Counted from the stretch's first letter, positions 1-7,133 are shown. The stretch: DNA of 7,225 nt from Spirochaetota bacterium (GCA_029548025.1 JAKPOE010000011.1:1-7225), one strand, 5' to 3'. The notes: a model not told the origin generated them from the sequence alone. Program-made: numbers and translations.

Positions 1-674
1 AGATACCCATTGCCTATAGCCCGCTTATCAACAGCAATAAGCAACAGTAGATCAACCAGATTGTGTACATAGGTTGGCCACACAATAACATCCTTACGCC
101 AGAAAATAAGTTCGCGTTTAACAATAGCATCTGCCAGAAGAGGCACAAATGTCTGATCGCCCTCACCATATACCCAGCATGGATAAACCATAGTTACCGG
201 GAGCTTTTTTTCTCGGTGGTATCGCCACGTTATCTCTTCTGCCTTAATTTTATAATCTGGATACGGTTCGCCCCAAGGTTCTAACGGAAACGATTCATCC
301 ATCACAACATCCTCACGCAACCCAAACACATCATTGGTGGAGATATCAACAAGCCTTTTTACCTTAGCCCACACTGAAGCCTCACACACATTTTTTGTAC
401 CACCAACGGTAACTTCTTCAAATAGTCTTTGCGGTGCCCAGTCAGTCACTACAGCAGCACAGTTAAAAATAACATCGCACCCCTTTACTGCTTTTTTTAC
501 ACTTTCAAGATCCCTAATATCGCCCTGCACAACCTCTACTTTATTCTTCTTTAGTTCCGGTATCTTGGGATCATTGGGTAATATCAGTGCCTTTACTGAA
601 TGTTTTTTTGCCAGCAATGCTTTAACTAAATTTCCTCCTATAAATCCAGTTGCACCAGTAACACATGCTTTCAT
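1..674 (-). CDS. NAD(P)-dependent epimerase/dehydratase (extended SDR, 3-beta-HSD-like), partial at window edge
   Basis: The first 224 codons are present and open without interruption; the 3' end lies outside the window. The start is an ATG at 674-672 with a clear AGGGAGG ribosome binding site on its 5' side. The Rossmann motif GATGFIG (G7, G10, G13) opens the protein. It is followed by GDIRD near residue 51 and NCAAV at 71-75, both in the places expected for NAD(P)-binding epimerases. The catalytic pair YxxxK is Y138-P-D-Y-K142, with the upstream S/T in DISTND at 111-116. The segment TYVHNLVDLL (201-210) matches the family's VHVxDL region. Known members oxidise, reduce or epimerise sugars, sterols or polyketide-like alcohols in the cytoplasm; the substrate cannot be read here. 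HpnA- or OleD-type relatives are possible. The family call is firm and the exact function is open. Confidence 0.88.
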   Translation of the reverse strand, partial: MKACVTGATGFIGGNLVKALLAKKHSVKALILPNDPKIPELKKNKVEVVQGDIRDLESVKKAVKGCDVIFNCAAVVTDWAPQRLFEEVTVGGTKNVCEASVWAKVKRLVDISTNDVFGLREDVVMDESFPLEPWGEPYPDYKIKAEEITWRYHREKKLPVTMVYPCWVYGEGDQTFVPLLADAIVKRELIFWRKDVIVWPTYVHNLVDLLLLIAVDKRAIGNGY

Positions 675-791
675 TGAAAACCTCCCTGACTTTACGTTTG
701 TACATTTTAGTCATTTATTTTCTTTTCATGAAACTAATTTCTATTTCTATTTAATTAAATACTCATGCTACTTATATTGAAGTATCCCTAT

Positions 792-797
792 ATTATA
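792..797 (-). promoter_or_regulatory. Candidate -10 box for the epimerase gene
   Basis: A perfect TATAAT reads on the minus strand at 797-792, about 118 bases before the epimerase ATG. No good -35 box sits 16-18 bases further upstream (the hexamer there is TATATT). This is a single-box call in AT-rich DNA and is weak. Confidence 0.3.
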
Positions 798-832
798 CAC
801 AAAATTTCAAGTAAAATATATACTTAATAATT

Positions 833-1018
833 TCATTCAATAACTTCCCCTATTAAATCTTTCACTTGAAAACCTGCAAAAGAGTCTGCCATATAAGCCA
901 TTAAAAGTAAATTGCCTGGTCCTTTATGCTCTGACCCCTTTTTACGCTTTTGCACGATTACTTTTACTATGCTCTGACCCCCTATTTTCCCCATATTTTT
1001 ACCAATCCTCTCTACAAT
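833..1018 (-). pseudogene. Possible C-terminal coding remnant between the RAYT repeats and the epimerase
   Basis: On the minus strand a frame is open for about 61 codons and ends in TGA at 835-833. Its last 27 or so residues look protein-like: GNLLLMAYMADSF, then AGFQVKDLIGEVIE. The upstream half passes through two copies of the GCTCTGACCC repeat and is rich in Lys and Gly, unlike a natural continuation. One reading is that a gene ended at 833 and its upstream part was replaced when the repeat array formed. No ribosome binding site or convincing start was found, and the family is not recognised. A chance open frame is a real alternative. Confidence 0.2.
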
Positions 1019-1264
1019 TCACCTGCTCCATTCAGTATTCTTCTCCATATAAAGTTTTAAGGATCTGACCCCATTCTATTTACTTTACCCTTTACTATCT
1101 TTACTATGCTCTGACCCCATGTTGGATCCCTTGTTCTGTCGATGTTGCGTATTTATGTCATACTTAGCATTATTTGTAATCATTGCTTGATATATCTTAA
1201 AATTAATAGGCTCTGACCCTTTGTTTCTGTAATTCATCTCTTATCTCTTATTATGCTCTGACCC
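925..1264 (+). repeat. Array of six GCTCTGACCC direct repeats upstream of the RAYT gene
   Basis: Copies with the core GCTCTGACCC begin at 928, 971, 1108, 1210 and 1255. A variant, GATCTGACCC, begins at 1062. Several are preceded by TAT (for example ACTATGCTCTGACCCC at 971 and 1108, where at least 19 bases are shared) and followed by extra C then T-rich sequence. All face the same way. They fall in three pairs with start-to-start spacing of 43, 46 and 45 bases, the pairs being 91 and 102 bases apart. The copies lack the internal palindrome of classical REP elements. Their restriction to the surroundings of the Y1-type transposase suggests that they are its recognition or cleavage substrates, which is inference. 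Confidence 0.8.
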
Positions 1265-1394
1265 TATTCGATTCATAAAAAAATCTTCAAAATCTTAAAA
1301 AATTTTTCACTATACCCGTTCAATTTTCAAATCACAAGCGTTATATACAGTAAAGGCTTTATTTTCTTACCTACTACATACAAGGAGGAATACC
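1265..1394 (+). other. AT-rich leader of the RAYT gene
   Basis: This stretch separates the last upstream repeat from the transposase ATG. It is rich in A and T tracts. A weak promoter-like pair is present: TTCAAT at 1319-1324, a 17-base gap, then TATATA at 1342-1347. It would place a transcript start about 40 bases before the ATG. The -35 match is poor. The strong AAGGAGG ribosome binding site at 1382-1388 is the only clear signal. Confidence 0.3.
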
Positions 1395-1994
1395 ATGGCA
1401 CGGAAATTACGTGTACAACTCCCAGGTTTAACCTATCACATCACTTCCCGCTGCATTGAATGGAAAAACTACCTGCAGGAAGACTATTTCAAGGCATGCT
1501 TTGTACAGGTTTTAAACAAAGCTAAAGCTAAGTATCACTTTAAGCTCATTGCCTTCTGTATTATGGATAACCATATTCATCTTGTCATTCATACACTTGA
1601 TGATGGTGCTCCTATATCCCGTATTGTGCAGTATATAAAAGCCAGGTTTGCTGAACTGTATAATAAAATCACCGGCAGAACCGGGCCATTCTGGAATGAA
1701 CGGTACAAGGACAGTATCGTACAGTTTGCTAAAGATGGCTTTCATTATTTGTTGTGGTTATTGTGGTATCTGGCATATAATCCCATACGGAGGAGGTTAT
1801 GCTCTGACCCTACAAAATACCACTACAGCAGCATACAGGCATATTTAACTGAAGAAGCAAATATAGGTGTACCCATAGACCATCATGACTACTTTGTGAA
1901 GCTCGGGGAAACGTTTGCCAAAAGGGTGGCAAGATTTATGCAGTATGAGGAATATTACAGGAAGAAGTATTCTATGATACTTGAGTGGGTGTAA
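1395..1994 (+). CDS. REP-associated tyrosine transposase (RAYT), Y1/HUH transposase family (IS200-like)
   Basis: This 199-residue protein has the features of single-domain Y1 transposases, which cut and rejoin single-stranded DNA through a covalent 5'-phosphotyrosine. The opening RVQLPGLTYHITSRC (residues 6-20) is the usual first strand. The metal-binding HUH motif is H60-I-H62 in MDNHIHLVIH. A TGRTGPFWNERY segment (93-104) matches the family's GxxGxxWxxR region. YLAYNPIR (125-132) matches the YIxxNPVR motif and makes Y125 the likely nucleophile. Length and a long C-terminal tail fit RAYTs rather than the shorter IS200 TnpA. The ATG has an AAGGAGG site at 1382-1388. The gene runs against its neighbours and is surrounded by direct repeats that it probably acts on. 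The frame is intact, so the enzyme could be active. Confidence 0.93.
   Translation: MARKLRVQLPGLTYHITSRCIEWKNYLQEDYFKACFVQVLNKAKAKYHFKLIAFCIMDNHIHLVIHTLDDGAPISRIVQYIKARFAELYNKITGRTGPFWNERYKDSIVQFAKDGFHYLLWLLWYLAYNPIRRRLCSDPTKYHYSSIQAYLTEEANIGVPIDHHDYFVKLGETFAKRVARFMQYEEYYRKKYSMILEWV
1798..1810 (+). repeat. GCTCTGACCC repeat copy inside the RAYT coding sequence
   Basis: TATGCTCTGACCC lies within the transposase gene and encodes residues L135 to P139 (Leu-Cys-Ser-Asp-Pro), just after the catalytic YLAYNPIR segment. It matches the upstream copies over at least 13 bases (TATGCTCTGACCC at 925, 969 and 1106). Confidence 0.85.
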
Positions 1995-2011
1995 AAGGAG
2001 CAATCTTGGAC

Positions 2012-2027
2012 TCAGAGGCTCTGACCC
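2012..2027 (+). repeat. GCTCTGACCC repeat copy just downstream of the RAYT gene
   Basis: The core GCTCTGACCC is at 2018-2027, 24 bases after the transposase stop codon, in the same direction as the others. Here it also forms a small palindrome, TCAGAG-G-CTCTGA (2012-2024), which the other copies lack. It marks the right edge of the island. Confidence 0.8.
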
Positions 2028-2090
2028 TTCTTTTGTCACATTGATTGTGATATTTATGATACTGAATAATAAATAGTAATCCAGAGCTTG

Positions 2091-3134
2091 TTAACATATA
2101 CTATCAAGAACACGTTTACAATAGGGAATATTTTCATTCATATCCCTGAAAAACTCTGATGGGCGCTGCATTCCTGCTTTACGACATGCTGCTATGTGAT
2201 TGCAGGAAGAACAGGTGTTATGATCCTCTTTAACTCCACGTAAATAAACTTCAGAAGCAAGGATGCGATGGAGTTCACCACGGCTGTATATGCCAACCGA
2301 TTGACTTGATGAATGGGCAATTGTAATACTTTTATCAGCCTTTATGGTAAGTTTTCCCGGACGTATAAGGTGAAGGGGATTTGGGAACCATGGTAGTTGG
2401 AACAATTGAGCTACTACTGCAGCAAGAGGATTTTCAAGTAATGAAACCGGGAACCCATATATTTTCAGCAAAGAAATCATACGCACCAAAAATAAAAAAT
2501 CATCAGGCGATAACAACTCATTACATACATTACCTGCATCTTCAGAAACACGAATAAGCTGTATGAGAGTAATTTCCTTTATACCTGGAAATTTCTGGTA
2601 TGCCCATTGTATAAAATGTGGCACATGTGGCAAAAGGCTTTTCCCGGTCACGCAGAAAAGGTATACTGGAATATTGTTGTATAGTGCCATTTCAATCGCT
2701 TGTGTTGTTTTTATAAATGAATTATTACCACGGAAAGCATTATGTATTGCTTCAAATCCCAGTAAGCTGATTGAAAGGCTCAGTCCCTTTATAGATTTAA
2801 GCTGCTGTAATATTTTAGTATCTAATAAAAATCCATTTGTATTTAAAAAAATTGCCTCATAACCTATTGAAATAGCATCATTCAAAATATCAAAAAGATA
2901 TCCCCACAATAGCGGTTCACCACCTGTTATGTGAAGATGTCGATAGCCAATCTCATAACCTTCCATTATTATTGAGAATACTGTTTCATAATCAAGATCA
3001 TGATATTCAATACAATCAGATAGTACAAAGCAATAGGTACAGTTGCTGGTACATCGTGTTGTAACTTCTATTGAAAGGTTTTCCTTCTTTACAGCTTCAA
3101 GAATTTCAAATGGTATAGAATCAATCACTGACAT
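2091..3134 (-). CDS. Radical SAM protein with degenerate SPASM/twitch C-terminal domain
   Basis: This is a 347-residue radical SAM enzyme, a cytoplasmic iron-sulfur protein that cleaves S-adenosylmethionine to a 5'-deoxyadenosyl radical. The cluster motif CX3CX2C is C28-TSN-C32-TY-C35, preceded by LSIEVTTR. ITGGEP (69-74) is the SAM-binding GGE motif. The C-terminus has C308-X2-C311-X5-C317 and a later C339, which resembles an auxiliary Fe-S cluster domain of the SPASM/twitch type. The usual first cysteine and the CX3C partner are absent. I start it at ATG 3134-3132 because GGAG lies six bases upstream; a GTG at 3152 adds six residues without a ribosome binding site. It overlaps the end of the isoprenoid-synthase-like gene by 14 bases, implying translational coupling. 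SPASM proteins often modify peptides, but some act on small molecules, so the substrate is unknown. Confidence 0.88.
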   Translation of the reverse strand: MSVIDSIPFEILEAVKKENLSIEVTTRCTSNCTYCFVLSDCIEYHDLDYETVFSIIMEGYEIGYRHLHITGGEPLLWGYLFDILNDAISIGYEAIFLNTNGFLLDTKILQQLKSIKGLSLSISLLGFEAIHNAFRGNNSFIKTTQAIEMALYNNIPVYLFCVTGKSLLPHVPHFIQWAYQKFPGIKEITLIQLIRVSEDAGNVCNELLSPDDFLFLVRMISLLKIYGFPVSLLENPLAAVVAQLFQLPWFPNPLHLIRPGKLTIKADKSITIAHSSSQSVGIYSRGELHRILASEVYLRGVKEDHNTCSSCNHIAACRKAGMQRPSEFFRDMNENIPYCKRVLDSIC

Positions 3135-4152
3135 TGTCTTCTCCAGTATCACATTTCATCCCCTGAACAAAATGAATGCGTAATTTCACTATTTCATCTG
3201 AAAGGCCAAAAAGGCCAATATCTTCTGCATGTTTTGCAGCAGCTTTTAATTCCTTAATAATCCTTTTTGTAAGAATAGGGATGACACCTGAAGTCTGTAT
3301 CATTTCTTCAAGAATATTTATGCTATCATTTTTACGCTCTGATATATTTTCCCCTTCAGGTATGATGGTTCCTATTTTTAAAAATTCATTCCAGCGACAA
3401 CGAACTTCCCTGGGCAGGCTAAGAGTTACTGCAGAATTCCGTCCATTATTCAGATCATCCTTCATGTCCTGGATATCATCATATATCCGCCAGGCTAAAC
3501 CAAAACATTCAAGTAAGGCTCTGATATCTTCGTCTAAAGACATATCCTGTACAAATTGTACAGTCAGCAGGGGAACAATGAGAGCTGTAGCCATTTGATC
3601 CCTGAAAATACGTAGATATTCTTCCAGATTATCAATGCTTTTATCCGTGGTTATACACGCATAATATCTATCAAGACAGCTATTCACTATTTCCTTGTCT
3701 GTATGAATAAGTGAACAAAAAGTTGAAATGGTATCCCAGAATAGCTTCCATCCCTGACTTCGAATAAGGAGAGTCAAATGATCTGGTACAACCTGACCAT
3801 CGTTAATATGATTATCTAAAGAATGAAGAAGCATGACCATTGCATGAGCTGTTGCAGCGAGATACATAAACTCCTGTTTAATCCGTGTACATGTATGCCT
3901 TATCATGATATGAGGAATGATTGACCATATAGGCGAATAGTAATTGCTGAAAAAATCCAGATTTTGTCCAGGCTGAATGCCAGCATTATGCATTAAAAAT
4001 ATCATCGCAGAGGTTTGAACCGATACTGGAAGAGAACGAACAAGGTTGATTATAGCATCGTTCATTTTTGTATAAAAATATGCTATATCTTCATTTATCG
4101 ATGTATGTCCAAAATGAAAATCAGTATTTGAAAACATTGTATATTTTTCCAT
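3121..4152 (-). CDS. Class I isoprenoid-synthase-like protein (polyprenyl synthetase fold, ComQ-like size)
   Basis: With the ATG at 4152 the protein has 343 residues. The second aspartate-rich motif is clear: FGLAWRIYDDIQDMKDD, with D225, D226 and D229, followed by NNGRNSAVTL, as in trans-prenyltransferases (GlafQixDDxxDxxxDxxxGK). The first motif is altered. Where the family has LLHDDxxD, this has LLHSLDNHINDG, leaving D113 and D118 as possible metal ligands and no RR pair after it. The fold normally condenses or ionises allylic diphosphates using magnesium. ComQ, which prenylates the ComX peptide, belongs to the same superfamily, but no close relationship is claimed. The frame extends upstream to a GTG at 4266, but that stretch looks like untranslated leader. 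ATG 4152 or ATG 4137 is more likely, though neither has a strong ribosome binding site. It is the first gene of a coupled pair with the radical SAM gene. Confidence 0.78.
   Translation of the reverse strand: MEKYTMFSNTDFHFGHTSINEDIAYFYTKMNDAIINLVRSLPVSVQTSAMIFLMHNAGIQPGQNLDFFSNYYSPIWSIIPHIMIRHTCTRIKQEFMYLAATAHAMVMLLHSLDNHINDGQVVPDHLTLLIRSQGWKLFWDTISTFCSLIHTDKEIVNSCLDRYYACITTDKSIDNLEEYLRIFRDQMATALIVPLLTVQFVQDMSLDEDIRALLECFGLAWRIYDDIQDMKDDLNNGRNSAVTLSLPREVRCRWNEFLKIGTIIPEGENISERKNDSINILEEMIQTSGVIPILTKRIIKELKAAAKHAEDIGLFGLSDEIVKLRIHFVQGMKCDTGEDNVSD
3141..3144 (-). promoter_or_regulatory. Ribosome binding site that sets the radical SAM start
   Basis: On the minus strand GGAGAAGACA precedes the ATG at 3134. 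The GGAG is six bases from it and lies inside the final codons of the upstream gene. This supports the 3134 start over the GTG at 3152 and indicates coupled translation. Confidence 0.6.
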
Positions 4153-4186
4153 TACAATTACTAACTGCTTTGTTGCAGAAACATGA

Positions 4187-4197
4187 ACCCTAAGGGT
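4187..4197. promoter_or_regulatory. Small inverted repeat in the leader of the isoprenoid/radical SAM pair
   Basis: ACCCT-A-AGGGT is a perfect five-base inverted repeat about 35 bases before the likely ATG at 4152. A TTGTCA hexamer (4230-4225 on the minus strand) lies further upstream and could be a -35 box, but no convincing -10 box sits at the right distance. An operator is possible; short palindromes also occur by chance. Confidence 0.25.
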
Positions 4198-4273
4198 ATT
4201 TAGTATTATCCAAATACATATTTTTGACAAGTTAATTATTAATATATGATTCCCCTGCACAAACACACTGTTT

Positions 4274-5674
4274 TTAAGTAGAAAAACAGCAAAGAATATT
4301 TTTTCGTGCTAAAAATGACTTTATTATCATACTATTTCTTAAAATAAAATAGGATAAGGCTTCCTTAAGCCTGTAAGCGTACACTCTTTTGAAATTTATT
4401 GCAATTGTTCTCAGTATCGAACTGCATTTTACCTTACTTTTCCCTCTATACCGACTTTTCCCATTTCTCAAATGCAGCTTGAACTGAAACATTGTACCTT
4501 CAATTGCCGGTCGAAGTGCGCATTTTTTCAAATACTCACTATCATTGTATTTCTCTCGCTGCCTATCCATCTGTAATCTCTCTTGTGTAATCACAAGCAC
4601 ATGCGGCTTACGTTTGTTTTTCCGTATCATACATTTCAGTGGACAGGAGGAACAACTCTCATGAGCATAGTGTGCTATGATAACACCATTATTATATTCC
4701 TGATGTATCGGAATTTCCCCATAGGGACAGCGTATTATGCGATTGTTTTCAATCTCAAAGTCAGTACTTCGTACTTTGTTGCTGTCTGGCTTTCTTCCCC
4801 GTATTGCTGTTGTAATAAGAGTTTTCTTTGATTCCGATAGCCTGTCCTGTACGCTTTTGTTTGCATATGCTCCATCGGCAATAAGTTCTTCCGTGTCCTC
4901 CCCCACTATTGCTTCAAAATTGTCTTCAAGTATTGTACTGTCATCAACATTGTTTTTTTCTGTTATCACATGCGTAATCACCTGGAGTTTGTTGTCTGGA
5001 TCGCATGTCTCTACTATTGAAACCGAATACCCCTGACTTGCCTGCTTCCCTTTTTCCCGATATGTCGCATCAGGATCATACGGTGATTGTATGCAACTGC
5101 TCCTTAGTTCGTTTGAAACTTTTACCTTTACCCCTTTCCCTTTCCCTGTTATCTCTATCTGCTCATCAACCAGCCGTGCAAGTATTCGATATGCCTGGCT
5201 TTCACTCACAGAATCATGGGCAAATAGCACCTTGATACGGTAAAGATACTGTGCAATCTCCTGAATTTTCATCCTTGCATCGTCATTCGTCAGAGAAAAT
5301 ACGTAATTCTCAGGTGTTATATCCTTATATACCTTTATCTCTTCCGATAACCTCTCCAAAATACTCTCATCACTATGCTTCAAAAAATAATTCAACACCT
5401 CTAAAAACAGTTTGAGCCGGTTTAGTCTGCGAATATTTGAACCAATTAACGTTGAATCAATCCTCTTGACTTTCTGACTAATCCCAAATTTCTTTATATA
5501 ATCATCCCTCAAATGTACAAATACTTTCTCAAATAGATTTATCCCTGTCTTTTCCTCATAATCAACAACACGTCGGCGCATATAATAAAATGCTCGTTCT
5601 GATATTGTCCTCTCACCAATCCTGTTTAACCCCATCGCCAGTATAAACAAATGATCAAAATGAAACCTGCCTAA
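4274..5674 (-). pseudogene. IS1182-type DDE transposase, N-terminally truncated
   Basis: The reading frame is intact for about 467 codons but has no proper beginning. An in-frame TAA sits at 5677-5675, followed by LGRFHFDHLF and then the body. The first usable starts are a TTG at 5650 and an ATG at 5635. Numbering from the TTG, likely catalytic acidic residues are D65 (RIDSTLIGSN), D259 (LIADGAYAN) and E384 (RPAIEGTMFQFK). A cysteine knuckle, C333-X2-C336-X3-C340, is typical of this family between the second D and the E. TISERAFYY near the start matches a conserved N-terminal segment that is normally preceded by tens of residues, so the N-terminus and the left end of the element are probably lost. 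No matching terminal inverted repeats were found on either side. The base composition is much less AT-rich than the methyltransferase next to it. It is probably inactive. Confidence 0.8.
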
Positions 5675-5683
5675 TTAATTTTT

Positions 5684-6867
5684 TTAATCTACATAGTGTT
5701 CTCCAGTTAAAAATTTAAAATAATTTATTATAATTTCCTTTGCCTTTTCTAAAGAAATATTATCATCATATTGAACATATTTTTTTAAAAAATTATTTCT
5801 CATTATACATTCATAAATGAAATAATCTTTATATTTATTAAACATTTCATTATTTATAAATACATCTAAGTTCCCAAAATAATATGGAATTAAATGACTA
5901 AATTGTTTAAATACATCTACATAAATATAATAATCTAATTTATTTTTATCTACAATAATAGCATTATACCCAAATTCATGGATAAAAGTTCTATTTCTTT
6001 TTAAAGCATTTATATCTCTCATTGTCCAAAACAATATATCATTTTCATTTGGTTTAATGTTTTTTAATGGATATTTATTAATATAATTGGAAATAAAATC
6101 AAAATCATTCAAGGAAAAGTTTTTATTATCAATTGTTTTGAATTTATAATTTTGAACATAATTATAATCCATTCCAGTCTTTTCTTTTTTATATAAAGCT
6201 ATTATTATTGGGAAAGAAATACTTTTTGAAGTTTCTTTAAATGTTCCACTATCTATAATAACTCCATTAACTAGTTTATAATTTTTTGTAAAATTTTTTA
6301 ATAAATTAAAATTGGATTTTTTAATCAAATAAGACAAAGGGTGTAAAACACAAATTATATCTGCATCTAATTTTGCATATGATAACAAAAAAGACATTCC
6401 ATAATCCCTTGTTTTTATATCAATATCCATTTCTAAATTATCATTTTTTATACCTCTTCTTATTATTGAAGTAGTATCATTATAAGGGGGTTTCCAATAA
6501 TAATTAATTCATTATTATCAGAGATATTAAACATTTTTCTATTCACATTTAATAAAGCATTTTTATTATAAACATCAATTTCAGGGAAATTATCTTTTGT
6601 TTGATTAGTAGCAATATAATCAATATCATTTGCCTTTTTCGGACAATTAATTTTATAATCAAAAAAATTTCCATATCCACAAGAGCTATCTAAAACAATA
6701 CTTTTATTATTTATAAAAGGTTTTATCATTTCCCATACTATATCAACATATTTCGTTGGAGTATAAAAAGCACCAAGATTTATTTTATCATAGTACTTTA
6801 AATGATATTGATTTTTAATATCAATACCTTTTTTATTTTCTTGAATCTGTATATCTGTTATTGTCAT
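5684..6867 (-). pseudogene. Adenine-specific DNA methyltransferase (gamma type, Type II-like), frameshifted in motif IV
   Basis: The gene reads as two adjacent frames, 6867-6463 and about 6484-5684, that join into one 394-residue protein if one C is added to the run of five C at 6490-6486. Motif order fits a gamma-type N6-adenine methyltransferase: GAFYTPTKYVDIVW (motif X, 32-45), VLDSSCGYGNFF (motif I, SAM binding, 58-69), NDID (80-83), then LIIIGNP followed after the shift by PYNDTTS, restoring the catalytic NPPY at 126-129. The second half carries a target-recognition-like region with IPYYFGNLDVFINN. The ATG has a strong AAGGAG site six bases upstream. No restriction endonuclease is visible. 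Composition is far more AT-rich than the flanking genes, suggesting transfer. Without frameshifting the product stops eight residues after the shift and lacks the catalytic half. Confidence 0.82.
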
Positions 6868-6898
6868 ATTATCTCCTTAATAAGTTAAAACTAATTTA

Positions 6899-6927
6899 AG
6901 TATATAAATCTTTTTGCTTTTTTCCAA
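6899..6927 (-). promoter_or_regulatory. Promoter of the methyltransferase gene
   Basis: On the minus strand TTGGAA (6927-6922) and TATACT (6904-6899) are separated by exactly 17 bases, giving 4 of 6 and 5 of 6 matches to the sigma-70 consensus. Transcription would start about 25 bases before the ATG at 6867, leaving a short leader with the AAGGAG site. The surrounding DNA is AT-rich, which raises the chance of a random match. Confidence 0.5.
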
Positions 6928-7061
6928 TTAAAATTCGTTTTTGGATCGATAGCGGAGAAAACACCTTATACCCCCCTCTTTAAAAATTAAAAAAATCAAA
7001 TTCCTTATTTCTTAAAGTCCACCAAAAACATTTCAATTAACAAATTTTTCAAAAATATGTC

Positions 7062-7115
7062 GCCTAACGGTTCGCGGCTATGCGCCGTTTTAATGGCGTA
7101 TAGCCGCTGTTAGCG
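7062..7115 (-). other. attC-like integron recombination site
   Basis: An imperfect palindrome of 54 bases. The inner stem pairs 7074-7086 with 7095-7107 (13 pairs, one of them G-T on the plus strand), with an eight-base loop. The outer arms CTAAC (7064-7068) and GTTAG (7109-7113) also pair, separated from the inner stem by five bases on one side and one on the other. That asymmetric R-box/L-box layout is typical of attC. On the minus strand the 3' core is GTTAGGC, a perfect GTTRRRY; the 5' core CGCTAAC keeps the AAC triplet but departs from RYYYAAC. The site follows the stop codon of the 7134-7225 gene, as an attC follows its cassette gene. No T-run follows the stem, so a terminator is less likely. 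No integrase gene is in the window. Confidence 0.5.
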
Positions 7116-7133
7116 GATCGTTGCAAGGGCAAA

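Noticed and set aside
63..780. Plus-strand open frames across the epimerase gene
   Set aside because: They are shadows of the minus-strand epimerase, which has clear motifs and a ribosome binding site; their translations look non-coding.
925..1264. CRISPR array
   Set aside because: Repeats are only about 10-19 bases, spacing is uneven, the repeats are not palindromic and there are no cas genes; the Y1 transposase explains them better.
1845..2039. Minus-strand 64-codon frame overlapping the end of the RAYT gene
   Set aside because: It starts at a GTG, crosses the repeat and the transposase gene, and shows no recognisable protein character. It was considered as a precursor peptide for the radical SAM enzyme, but nothing supports it.
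2036..2050. TCACA-N5-TGTGA inverted repeat downstream of the radical SAM gene
   Set aside because: The stem is only five pairs, there is no T-run, and the half-sites are in the wrong order for a CRP-type operator.
4153..4266. Upstream extension of the isoprenoid synthase frame to a GTG at 4266
   Set aside because: The extra 38 residues have no family similarity and no ribosome binding site, and they overlap the likely leader and promoter region.
4268..4289. Inverted repeat CTGTTTTT / AAAAACAG with a six-base loop over the transposase stop codon
   Set aside because: It could be a terminator or an IS end, but the stem is AT-rich, no T-run follows it and no matching repeat was found at the other side of the element.
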